From assembly GCA_020848455.1 (NCBI GenBank), contig JADLAB010000425.1:1-32194 (forward strand): a stretch of 32,194 nt of DNA. Reading direction: 5' to 3'. Each line of letters begins with the position of its first letter. Within the stretch, counting starts at the first letter, position 1. Source of the DNA: Polyangiaceae bacterium (GTDB lineage Bacteria; Myxococcota_A; Polyangia; Polyangiales; Polyangiaceae). The notes beneath the pieces are model-generated. The model did no database searches, was not told the DNA's origin, and was given only the letters and a program-made list of their open reading frames with translations. Made by a program: the position numbers and the translations under genes. Shown one piece after another: positions 10,701-16,219 of the stretch.

Positions 10701-10799
10701 CTGCAGGGTGCGGCTTCCCGCCCCGAAGCCACGCCCGCCGACGGCGTCCCGGCTCCGCCGCCGTCGGCGCCGTATGGCGTGCCGATCGGCCAAGCGTGA
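4749..10799 (+). CDS. Giant fusion: PLP aminotransferase-like domain plus PEPCK/HprK-like P-loop domain
   Basis: A 2016-residue cytoplasmic protein with no signal peptide or membrane segment. Residues 1 to about 580 match nothing I recognise. The aminotransferase class I/II core follows: SPNNPTG at 727-733 (cofactor-contacting Asn), DDDAY at 757-761, the Schiff-base lysine K803 in GATTKAL, the phosphate-binding R811 in GDRTG, and a late YVRLSLGG (substrate carboxylate Arg). About 1040-1400 is helical and unassigned. At 1480-1490 there is SADSGTGKSET, a P-loop (K1487) resembling both HPr kinase (GDSGxGKSE) and ATP-dependent PEP carboxykinase, which share a fold; AGDMLSLW and YAFGTEQGDFLRL follow where metal-binding strands are expected. 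The last 62 codons are duplicated at 14548-14735. The catalytic residues look intact. The combined reaction is unknown; an aminotransferase coupled to a kinase or carboxykinase step is inference. Confidence 0.9.
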   Translation: MEQVLGLAERIRALKAIAAEMREGRIHILLLPEIDRILALPEDVTSASVGEREAIARQLREYEQTFDRLGYTLLEQVMPTTGVSPIFRIVQAADEFKAALRHRIGKTFTVAGQALVLDATHLEALGRYSLSIGTPPVTNGMRALVARTVFGKELRELGGYTETLACDPVPLERLLSLFGELVDQSLHYSTASEERAFLAEAAEFVNFEGATLFIRAVITESPDRVIDLIRDHVFDKFGARASTPVTVVPGEDRLDDALLARMRAEPNHVYVARVTRIPHHLFDVEPGHASDWRSVIGRLLLIDCSRRARMSNSTVVFTLFPHVARTLRNVQTSFAGRPANTQLVLRRILERFSPGALGAMRAALERGIAFHESEGADAATVEEVRAQEWRRQALFDYLGLKKLRRMVAFLERVAASDDAARRVLSDELEESVAASWMHYLYKSLPPSYHAAVVPGGGRGALTLVGEWHAREVEAALEHFLANDLDACRARLEEIKRGLAIPTTSSDEIEAAMRYSQLQSASPTQWRPAEPGPTHADYLGRAAAYRFADLGARLARRAEEGLDRAAFANVTGAAAAFLKQAMAKAGLGALHGHLEARVGQKVGRAERTVRRLVTPFQDVVRALQRSMDGLKGDLDPQAVGEIEALLQLIGRGAFYPTLVLSEMSWSYPDVFPEKDFPAASTLRVPLNDAHEMDPMALCARLEELRYLFRRFPEIFRLYCRSMLVVVNSPNNPTGVVYRRETVLKLLQIAAAYDLTVLDDDAYHKLVTRRRKAREGDASMAQIYERHRGQLGRPVRIVTVGATTKALQGSGDRTGLVHSNVREVVAFTRERAPEPHLMSLYLTLVKLESGRAAARYTGAVEALAGALLDPRARVTPSERLRALCAEAHADVKDERFPVLAFETLLEGYEELLRLEHRDASRAELSEALSALVRQLKMLRLEVRLRTDIEERFAAVAAARAKAMPGAEFIEPEGAFYACVRLCPAGDDRGVQEFLRALARARKVDLTYAGRGYVRLSLGGALDGTEQGYRRYAAVIELYLGLVARYWQAFDAAGRDPAVLERLFTPHGGDPVAAALDDLAPLLAAADRAARPRGLGVEPSERGIVHCIEEGRSSADKVFVAWQPCATVDEMLQARTFQVLYRRLLRRVWRRHPDLVDWSFERVENQYGPLACLAAYHDRQLIDPVFRDLLLRLYDEWHGPNTVKVLAARLETGSHGEKVAALHGIHRAVHDLLNELLHAFEVPEERLRASTTFEIGYEELEGLHAHAALPAFLGRIVEGTHFAGAITALDPAPRYTTGAATRVSDYRYGFGRRDGGAAQKGRSFPERAFFLRRLERFADGANLAHYVCLALPVGPFKMLVLIHKACFHLVSDALRLFPQIEAYQQRRELDGLEWDAVLLFGIPSKILGDSYKTGYVLEPKAKGGILPIAWVAREDATDYVGFFKKSLLTMHNELTKALGGMPIHGAMFTITFKNGLRKTLVFSADSGTGKSETITAMMDQLVSGEGVAAEVRRVDILAGDMLSLWRGADAQLYAFGTEQGDFLRLTDITESWKARFGDLLQRGSYSNLDHPKNPRVTIPGICDPKKLLMPTRVNGFFYIDNYAAVERHAVELAEDPHHVLKHVLVRGLRKNKGTSGDQPSLRAGLEFAGQGALVTRYRHAIDELLDWQERTVEGKRETCLAYRDGADDVRTARDVVDAAFRGRTFRHDGQSHAVLSVRHDVLANLFWLECEGGRSVALSRPVYDQIYEPLVSTFCGNPFVDPEGMDAVLGRFADTMRDAKVHTGVIRTELARPGFEFAGPARAARDIIAFLLEDEEVSARFQRNKDKVQKAMRRTYGGVLEAGTNLPIELEGYNLLLLEAHESLHVAFTDAAGASFTLATPYYHYQPTAEPPDKTFTPAIAMPDMLAAIADICRNPDYAFDLAELYVDPAHYDCIRFWNSREELVYQVLLVHGVVMLGSPASEVARFPSEVRKADHVAGHILARRAPLQGAASRPEATPADGVPAPPPSAPYGVPIGQA

Positions 10800-10810
10800 C
10801 GGGTCGCCCG
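10612..10810. repeat. 199-bp direct repeat, copy 1 (3' end of giant gene)
   Basis: Identical to 14548-14746 at 195 of 199 positions with no gap (constant offset of 3936). It covers the last 62 codons and stop of the giant gene plus 11 bases. Of the four differences three are synonymous in the gene's frame and one changes Ala to Val. It marks the left border of the caspase/MBL insertion. Confidence 0.95.
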
Positions 10811-10910
10811 AGGCGAGGGGCGTGCGGCGCGGCGCGGCGCGGGCCCCGACCCGACTCGCGCTGCGGCGCGGGCACCGAGCTCGACTTCGCCCCTTCCGGC
10901 GGAGTCTCGC

Positions 10911-11021
10911 GGCTACAGGGATCGGGCCTCAGACTTCAGGTACGAGACTCGAGGGGCGCGTGCGGCGGTAGACCTCCGGCACGAGCCAGGCCGAAGCCTG
11001 AAGCCACGCCACGCTGGAGCC
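10911..11021. repeat. Imperfect inverted repeat of CTTCAGG-type (dispersed family, copy B)
   Basis: The left arm near 10911-10940 (GGCTACAG, then CCTCAGACTTCAGG) and the right arm near 10990-11021 (CCGAAGCCTGAAGCC, then GCTGGAGCC) are imperfect reverse complements with a two-base gap. The arm sequences resemble copy A at 1881-2011. It fills most of the 232 bases between the giant gene and the convergent MBL gene, just inside the left border of the insertion, and may contribute a hairpin between the converging transcripts. Confidence 0.5.
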
Positions 11022-11031
11022 GAGATTCCGT

Positions 11032-12249
11032 CTAGAAGATCTCGACCTGTTTCACGACGTTGCCGGCGCGCGAGAGCGCGATGGTATGCCCGTCCGTCGC
11101 GGTGCCGTAGCGCGTCTCGTAGCCGTGCGTCGCGCGCCAGTCGTCGCGGTCCCACCAGCCGTTGAAGTGGCTCGGCTCGTTGAAGTGCAACACCGGATGC
11201 GTGGGGGACGCGTAGCGGATCACGCGGGCCACGGCCTGGGCGTCGGGGTGGTAGTGCTTCGCGCCGTTGCTCGAGAACAGCCAGTGCCGACACTCGACCG
11301 CCTCCACGAGCTCCCGCGACACGTTGTTCTGACTTCCGTGGTGCGGTAGCTTGACGGCCGTGAAGCGCGGGCGCGCGGGCGCGTCGACGAGCCTCAGCGC
11401 AGCCACCACGTCGGCCGGGAACGCGTCGCCGGCGAGCAGGAGGCGCACTTTCTCGTACTCGAGCAGCAAGGTGATGCTGCTGCCGTTCGGTGGGCTCGTG
11501 TCCCCCTGCGACGAGGACTCCGCGAGCGTCTCGAGCTTGTCCGCCGAGTCGACCTTGGGGGCAGACGGCCTCTTCCTGCCCATGGGCTCGAGCCCGGCGG
11601 GCACGAGCACCGGGGCCACGTCGTTTGGATCGAGCTGGCCCTTCTGGAGCGCCGCGGCGACCTCCTGCTTCCATTTCGGCATCAACTCGGCGAGCCGCCG
11701 CGTGGTCGGGCCGAGCACCGTCAGCCTGAGACCGTGCGCGAGCTCCACGGTCCGGCCGAGGGTGCCGTCCGGTCGCGCCACCGCCGCCCCACCGAACGCG
11801 CGGTTCCACGGCTGGCGCCGCAGCCAGACGCTGAACTCCTCGCCCTGTTTGCCGCCGTAGGGCTCGTGATCGTCGCCGAACACGTGCGTCCTGGCGTCGG
11901 ACACGAGCGCAGCTCCGTCTCGGAGGCGCCGCCGATCGAGGGCTGCCACGGTGCTCCCTTCGAGGTGCGTCCAGCCGTTGAACCAGACGTCGCCGAACGC
12001 CAGGCCGTCGAGCGGCTCGGCGTGGACGAACGCGCTCAGGACCCCGTTGATGTGGTCGGTGTCCACGTGCGTGACGACCAGGAGGTCGAAGCACCGCTGC
12101 TCCCTCGGCAGCGCCTCGAGCCGCGCGCGCAGCGCCTTGCCCGTTGCGTCGACCCCGAGATCGACCAGCATCTTGCGACGGTCGTCCCGCGGCCCCCACT
12201 CGAGCCACAGCGCATCGCCCTCTCCTGCCGGCAGCATCGTGAGCTTCAT
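11032..12249 (-). CDS. ComEC-like metallo-beta-lactamase-fold hydrolase
   Basis: A 405-residue soluble protein and the last gene of the three-gene cassette. The metal motif HVDTDH (residues 61-66) fits HxDxDH; LLLAGDA supplies D275, LPHHGS supplies H303/H304, and SNGAKHYHPD (327-336) is the C-terminal block typical of the ComEC/Rec2 hydrolase domain, but there are no membrane segments. Related proteins are nucleases or phosphodiesterases, so nucleic-acid or nucleotide hydrolysis is a reasonable guess. Residues about 220-257 form a Ser/Pro-rich insertion that may be disordered. The ATG overlaps the upstream stop as ATGA, which fixes the start; the frame is open further upstream only as a shadow of the middle gene. 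No signal peptide, so it acts in the cytoplasm. Confidence 0.88.
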   Translation of the reverse strand: MKLTMLPAGEGDALWLEWGPRDDRRKMLVDLGVDATGKALRARLEALPREQRCFDLLVVTHVDTDHINGVLSAFVHAEPLDGLAFGDVWFNGWTHLEGSTVAALDRRRLRDGAALVSDARTHVFGDDHEPYGGKQGEEFSVWLRRQPWNRAFGGAAVARPDGTLGRTVELAHGLRLTVLGPTTRRLAELMPKWKQEVAAALQKGQLDPNDVAPVLVPAGLEPMGRKRPSAPKVDSADKLETLAESSSQGDTSPPNGSSITLLLEYEKVRLLLAGDAFPADVVAALRLVDAPARPRFTAVKLPHHGSQNNVSRELVEAVECRHWLFSSNGAKHYHPDAQAVARVIRYASPTHPVLHFNEPSHFNGWWDRDDWRATHGYETRYGTATDGHTIALSRAGNVVKQVEIF

Positions 12250-13352
12250 GGTTCCTCGTGGCACGTGAAGGTGAACGCGTTCCAGTCCACGCGCCCGGCG
12301 TCTCGCGCGAGCACGGTGAGGGCCGCCCGCGCCTCCGCGCGGCTGTCGTCGAGCGGCCAGCGGCGCAGCGTGTCGAGCAAGACCGAGTAGCTCGTCGTGA
12401 AGAGTGGACGCCGGCCGGCCGCCCCGAGCAGCAGTCGAGCGCCCGCCGCACGCGTGGCTTCGTCCTGCAGCCAGAGGGCGCCCAGCAGGACCGCACCGTC
12501 GGGAAGCCAGGCGAAGTCGCGCGCCAGATTCTCGAGCCAAGACAGACGGTCGCGCAGCGTTCCGGCCCGATACATCACGAGCGCCCCGAGCGCTGCACCG
12601 ACCGGATCGGAGTACTTGGCCTGCAGCATGTCGTCGGCCGTTCCGGCCACGACCGACTGCGCGTGGAACACGCGCCCCTCCGCCAGCATGTGCTGCACGG
12701 CGCTCGACACCTTTCGCTCGGGGTGGATCCAGGCGCGCGCTTCGGTCCCTTCGCGATAGTGCTCGAGGCGCAGGACGCAGGCGGTCTCGGCGCGGCGATG
12801 CCCACAGGGGTTCAGCGGGAGGCAGACGCGCCTGCGCCGCCCCCCGAGGTCGAGCACGGCGTGGGGGACCTCGGTCAAGGTCCCGGCAGGCACGAGCTCC
12901 CACGTGCCCCGCGCCGCTCCGTCCAGCACCGCGCCTTCGAGCGCGACGATGCGGCACACGTCGCTATCCGGAGCTGCCCAAGCCTCGTCACCGCGCTCGC
13001 CGCCGGCGCGGCCGCCGCCCTCGTCGTCGCCGTAGTCGATGAGCCCGTCGCGATCGCGTGCTGCCGACCGCGTGAAGCGCGCCGATGAAGGGGCGGTCAT
13101 GAGCCCGGCGGGATCGACCTTCGAGAATTCGACTTTCGTCTCCTTGCCCTCCGTCACCGTGACGAGACGCGCATGGGCGCGGCCGTCGTCCATGACCGCA
13201 CGCACCTGGTACACACCGGGCGTGAGCTGGGCCTCCCCACCGTTCCGAATCTCGCACACGAGGGCGAGCGAGCTGTCGCGGATCTCGATGGGCGTGAGGC
13301 TCGTCAGCCGGTAGGACGAGATGTCGAGGGCGGCCCTGATGGTCCCCTTCAT
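12246..13352 (-). CDS. Unknown middle protein of the caspase/MBL cassette
   Basis: A 368-residue protein with no signal peptide, overlapping both neighbours by four bases (ATGA), so its translation is coupled to them. Residues 1-76 read as a small beta-sandwich (IEIRDSSLALVCEI, then LTPGVYQVRAVMDDG and LVTVTEGKETKVEF). A low-complexity acidic/Gly linker (DYGDDEGGGRAGGERGD) follows, then a beta-rich part with several Cys, and from about residue 230 an all-helical region (DPVGAALGALVMYRAG, LSWLENLARDFAWLPDGAVLLGALWL) that looks like stacked helices. The order suggests an adaptor: a beta-domain that may bind the caspase or a ligand, and a helical scaffold. I do not recognise a named family. Its fixed position between protease and hydrolase genes is the main clue to its role. 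Confidence 0.82.
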   Translation of the reverse strand: MKGTIRAALDISSYRLTSLTPIEIRDSSLALVCEIRNGGEAQLTPGVYQVRAVMDDGRAHARLVTVTEGKETKVEFSKVDPAGLMTAPSSARFTRSAARDRDGLIDYGDDEGGGRAGGERGDEAWAAPDSDVCRIVALEGAVLDGAARGTWELVPAGTLTEVPHAVLDLGGRRRRVCLPLNPCGHRRAETACVLRLEHYREGTEARAWIHPERKVSSAVQHMLAEGRVFHAQSVVAGTADDMLQAKYSDPVGAALGALVMYRAGTLRDRLSWLENLARDFAWLPDGAVLLGALWLQDEATRAAGARLLLGAAGRRPLFTTSYSVLLDTLRRWPLDDSRAEARAALTVLARDAGRVDWNAFTFTCHEEP

Positions 13353-14497
13353 GACGCGACCTCCACTTCGGCCCTGCTGGCAGGCGGTTCGACGCTGATG
13401 ATCTCCTGCGTCTCGGCATAGGGTGCGCGCGGCAGGACGCTCACCCGATAGAGGCCCGCCGCGAGCTTGCGTACGAGCGGCCAGGCGGCGTCGTGCTCGA
13501 GCACCTTAGTGTTGCCCCGAAACAGCGCAGCCCTGGCCTCGGGCTCCGCCGCGGGCGGCGACAGCCCGAGCGTGAGCTCCGCGGTCGGAGGCTGCGGAAA
13601 GACGTGGAGGACCTCGGCCGTCGTGCCCACGAGGCCCGTGAGCTGCACCACCTGCTGGGCCGAACCGGAGGCTTCGAGCACCAGGGGACGAAGCTTCTCG
13701 GCGAGGCTCGCGGTGGTGACCCGCCACGAGCCGCCCGCGTGCTTCGGCCCCACGGCGGCGTCGCACCGCAGGCAGCGGAGCAGCGCCTCGTTGAAGAGGC
13801 TCACGCCGTGCGTCCTCGCCCAGGCGATCCCCCGCGGTCCCGAGGCGAGGAACAACGGCGACGCCTCGACCTCTCCGACCGGCCTATCGCCCCCGAAGGC
13901 TCCCTGCAGCGACTCGAACTGCCGTGCCACCTCGGGACGCTGGCGACAGCTATCGACGAACCAGAACTGGCGAGCCGCGGCCGTGCTGCCGGCGAGCGAC
14001 TCGTGGAGCCCCTTCATGTCGAAGGCGGCCCACAGCGCAGCCTCCTGCCCATCCCCGGCGTAATCCTCGAGCAACACGATGGCGCCGTCGGCCGTGAGCT
14101 GCACGCCGTGGCCGGCGACGTAGACGATGGCGGTCGCGTCGCGCTCGGCACGACAACGGCGCCGGAACTCGAGCCAGTCGGCCATGACGACGCTCCGCGT
14201 CGCGCCGTCCGCTGCACCCAGGCGTGCGCGCACCTCGGCGTGTACCGCCTCGTCCTCCGATGGAGCGAGGCACACGAAGAGGCTCGCGAGGCTCGTACTC
14301 GGGTTCCTGTACTCGCCGAGGACCCACGCCGCGAACTCCGACGCCGACCGTGCCGCGCTCGTCAGCTGCTCGAGGTTGGAATCGATGCCCGCTTGCGTGG
14401 GCTCGCTACCGTCTTCGAGGTGGCGATAGCGACTGACCCCGAGCACGAACACGTGGGTCCGAGGTCCGGCGGGCCTTTCGTCGAGGATGGCAACCAT
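13349..14497 (-). CDS. Caspase-like protease (C14 family) with C-terminal beta-domain
   Basis: First gene of the cassette, 382 residues from the ATG at 14497. That start has GGGAG five bases upstream and gives MVAILDERPAGPRTHVFVLGVSRY, the usual first strand of a caspase fold; the longer open frame runs back into the direct repeat and is not used. The catalytic pair is visible: H130 in IVYVAGHGVQ and C184 in FWFVDSCRQ, both after hydrophobic strands, with LFLASGPRGIAWA as a later strand. Residues about 305-382 form a beta-rich domain (ELTLGL, AALFRG, LAAGLYRVSVL, IISVEPP) resembling the N-terminal domain of the next protein. Bacterial caspase-like proteases often act as effectors in anti-phage or cell-death systems; that role here is inferred from family and context. 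No signal peptide. Confidence 0.88.
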   Translation of the reverse strand: MVAILDERPAGPRTHVFVLGVSRYRHLEDGSEPTQAGIDSNLEQLTSAARSASEFAAWVLGEYRNPSTSLASLFVCLAPSEDEAVHAEVRARLGAADGATRSVVMADWLEFRRRCRAERDATAIVYVAGHGVQLTADGAIVLLEDYAGDGQEAALWAAFDMKGLHESLAGSTAAARQFWFVDSCRQRPEVARQFESLQGAFGGDRPVGEVEASPLFLASGPRGIAWARTHGVSLFNEALLRCLRCDAAVGPKHAGGSWRVTTASLAEKLRPLVLEASGSAQQVVQLTGLVGTTAEVLHVFPQPPTAELTLGLSPPAAEPEARAALFRGNTKVLEHDAAWPLVRKLAAGLYRVSVLPRAPYAETQEIISVEPPASRAEVEVAS

Positions 14498-14516
14498 GGT
14501 TCTCCCAAGGCCCACG

Positions 14517-14545
14517 ATCCCACCACCGTCCCGCGTGCGAGGCAA
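14517..14545 (-). promoter_or_regulatory. Candidate promoter for the caspase cassette
   Basis: On the minus strand TTGCCT and TGGGAT are separated by 17 bases, ending 19 bases before the caspase start codon. The match to sigma-70 consensus is partial. Only 50 bases lie between the start codon and the direct repeat, so the cassette promoter must be here or inside the repeated gene tail. Confidence 0.28.
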
Positions 14546-14547
14546 CC

Positions 14548-14735
14548 GCTCGCCCGCGAGCGAGGTCGCGCGCTTCCCCTCCGAGGTGCGCAAGGCCGAC
14601 CACGTCGCCGGGCACATCCTGGTGCGCCGCGCCCCGCTGCAGGGCGCGGCGTCCCGCCCCGAAGCCACCCCCGCCGACGGCGTCCCGGCTCCGCCGCCGT
14701 CGGCGCCGTATGGCGTGCCGATCGGCCAAGCGTGA
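14548..14735 (+). pseudogene. Displaced 3' end of the giant gene
   Basis: This copy of the last 62 codons (SPASEVARFPSEV to YGVPIGQA and stop) has lost its gene body. The frame is open upstream to an ATG at 14487, but that part is antisense to the caspase start region and has no visible ribosome site. The tail differs from the intact copy by one residue (Ala to Val). It probably represents the original gene end from before the insertion. Confidence 0.8.
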
Positions 14736-14746
14736 CGGGTCGCCCG
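14548..14746. repeat. 199-bp direct repeat, copy 2
   Basis: Partner of 10612-10810, with 195 of 199 identical positions and no gap. It ends seven bases before the stop codon of the neighbouring lipoprotein gene and marks the right border of the insertion. Confidence 0.95.
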
Positions 14747-14756
14747 CGCCCGTCAC
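14732..14756. terminator. Hairpin spanning two convergent stop codons
   Basis: GTGACGGG (14732-14739) pairs perfectly with CCCGTCAC (14749-14756) around a nine-base loop. The stem contains the TGA of the displaced giant-gene tail and the stop of the convergent lipoprotein gene, so it may be a two-way terminator of the pre-insertion locus. There is no T-run. The matching half is absent downstream of repeat copy 1. Confidence 0.4.
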
Positions 14757-15961
14757 CCGGGCGGGTGAGCGTAGATCCGCGCCACGATGTAGCCAGCTCC
14801 CGCCGTCGCCTCGACGTGGACCTCGAGCAGGGGCGGCTCGCCGGGGCCGACGCAATGAGTCAGCCGCGCGGTCGAGGCGCCCACCGAGCGCGCGAGGGGC
14901 GGATCGTCGAAATGCGCGAGCGACACCGTGATGTCGGGCCAAGCTCGCCAGACGCCGAGGCGGAGGCCCGACAGATCGGCGGTCGAGCGCGCGACGACCG
15001 TGTAGCAGTCGCCCGGGTGCACGGGGACGTCGGGCTCGAGCGCCTGGCCGCGGCGGAGGTGATGGACGAGCTCGGACTCCCGGACCCAGTCCGGACGTGT
15101 CCGCTCCTCGTCCTCGAACGCGGCGCGCAGCGACGCGACCGCGACGTCGCGGATCGGCACCTGGCGCAGGATTTCCTGCGCGCGACCCTCCGCGTCGTGC
15201 TCGATGCCGAGCGGATCGGCGCCGAAGGGGAGCCGCGTGAAGCCGCCCGGATCGAGGCGAAAACGAGTCCGTGGGGCGCCGAAGTAGAGAAAGTCGTCGT
15301 TGCTCTGGGCCGTGTCGGCGACGATCCATTCGCCGGTCGGCAATCGGCCCTCGACCTCCGGACACTCGGCCGGCGACGCGAGCGCGCGTCGCGCGAGGCT
15401 CCGGCCGAAGGTGTCGTAGCTCTCGAGGTGCAGCGTTCCGCAGGCAAGGGTGCCGTCGTAGAGGGGCACGGGCTCGTAGGGCTCGGCCTCTCCGCACCCG
15501 AAGCAGGTGAGCTCGGGCGGTTGCTCGGAGAACCTCGGCGAGGCGCAGGCGCTGTGCGGAAGCACGACGGGCGCGAGTCGCCCCTCGTGATAGATCGCCA
15601 CCCGGCCCGAGGTGCGGGGGTCCGAACGGGGCTCGTCCGGCACGGCGGCGTATTGGTCGAGGGCGACCGCGTCGCCGACGCGATGGACACGGAAGGTGCC
15701 ACGACCGACGCCTTCGCGTGCCAGCTCGTGCCACCGGCCGTCGACCCGCGTCTCGGCGCTTCGTAGGCCGCCCCACTCGATGGCGTGTGGCGCCAGCACG
15801 TAGCGCGGGGACGTCGCAACCCGGAACCATGGCCGCACGTAGTCGTACTGCGCAGCCCCACAACCGACGAGCCACGGCGCGAGCGCGAGCAGCGCGAGCG
15901 ACACGCCCGCGCGCAAGGCGCTCGCGCGGACGGCGTTCGCGCGGCAACGGGGACCCGACAT
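14753..15961 (-). CDS. Lipoprotein of unknown function
   Basis: A 402-residue lipoprotein starting at MSGPRCR, chosen because it gives an Arg-containing n-region, a hydrophobic segment (SLALLALAPW) and the lipobox LVGC (C34). The frame stays open upstream, but that stretch is Arg/Pro-rich and looks non-coding. The mature part has a Cys cluster (CFGCGEAE, then LACGTLHLESYDTFG) and a long beta-rich C-terminal half (IVADTAQSNDDFLYFG, PGDCYTVVARST). I do not recognise a family. It converges on the giant-gene tail and would have been its direct 3' neighbour before the insertion. Confidence 0.75.
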   Translation of the reverse strand: MSGPRCRANAVRASALRAGVSLALLALAPWLVGCGAAQYDYVRPWFRVATSPRYVLAPHAIEWGGLRSAETRVDGRWHELAREGVGRGTFRVHRVGDAVALDQYAAVPDEPRSDPRTSGRVAIYHEGRLAPVVLPHSACASPRFSEQPPELTCFGCGEAEPYEPVPLYDGTLACGTLHLESYDTFGRSLARRALASPAECPEVEGRLPTGEWIVADTAQSNDDFLYFGAPRTRFRLDPGGFTRLPFGADPLGIEHDAEGRAQEILRQVPIRDVAVASLRAAFEDEERTRPDWVRESELVHHLRRGQALEPDVPVHPGDCYTVVARSTADLSGLRLGVWRAWPDITVSLAHFDDPPLARSVGASTARLTHCVGPGEPPLLEVHVEATAGAGYIVARIYAHPPG

Positions 15962-16219
15962 GCGGCCCCGGCCCGCAAGCGGCGTGCCACGGCGCCGCCC
16001 GAGCTGCCCGCGCCGTGGCCAGAGCCCAGGAGAGACACGCCGAGAATCGGACGCACCGGCGCGTCGGCTCGTTCGCGCTTCCGCGGCGAGAGGACCGCGG
16101 TCGCCCACCTCGCCGGCAAGATCACGCGGTGGGGCGCGGGGGGGGTGCCGCACGCCCCTCGCCGCGGGCGACCCGAAAAATCATGCCTCGCGCCCACCGG
16201 ATTCCGATAGGGTGCGCCC

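Larger units (their letters stand above)
10612..14746. mobile_element. Repeat-bounded insertion carrying a caspase / unknown / MBL cassette
   Basis: Two 199-bp direct repeats bound a 3.7-kb segment with three minus-strand genes and no integrase or transposase. Both repeats contain the in-frame 3' end of the giant gene, so the gene stays intact on the left and a displaced 3' tail remains on the right. Recombination between the repeats would remove 3936 bp and still leave a complete gene. This is how islands that insert at the 3' end of a gene and restore it are built, although a tRNA gene is the usual target. The segment's base composition does not obviously differ from its surroundings. Alternative origins are a recombination event with a related strain, or a duplication during DNA repair. 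Confidence 0.55.

Noticed and set aside
4761-10793. Open frame of about 2010 codons on the minus strand, antisense to the giant gene
   Set aside because: It arises because a GC-rich third position on the sense strand suppresses stop codons antisense. The translation is Arg/Val/Glu/His-rich with no motifs, whereas the plus frame has clear enzyme motifs.
4703-11035. Second very long plus-strand frame over the giant gene
   Set aside because: The translation is Arg/Ala/Pro-rich without any motif; it is an out-of-frame shadow of the real gene.
12250-12957. N-terminal extension of the MBL hydrolase
   Set aside because: It is antisense-frame overlap with the middle gene, low in motif content; the ATGA coupling at 12246-12249 gives the true start.
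14498-14668. N-terminal extension of the caspase gene into the direct repeat
   Set aside because: The extension is antisense to the giant-gene tail, Arg/Gly-rich, and has no ribosome site, while the ATG at 14497 has a good one.
10612-14746. Insertion sequence or composite transposon
   Set aside because: No transposase, no terminal inverted repeats at the borders, and the direct repeats are gene sequence of 199 bp, far longer than a target duplication.
13493-15766. Long plus-strand frame across the caspase and lipoprotein genes
   Set aside because: It crosses the repeat border and two real genes in antisense and has no domain features.
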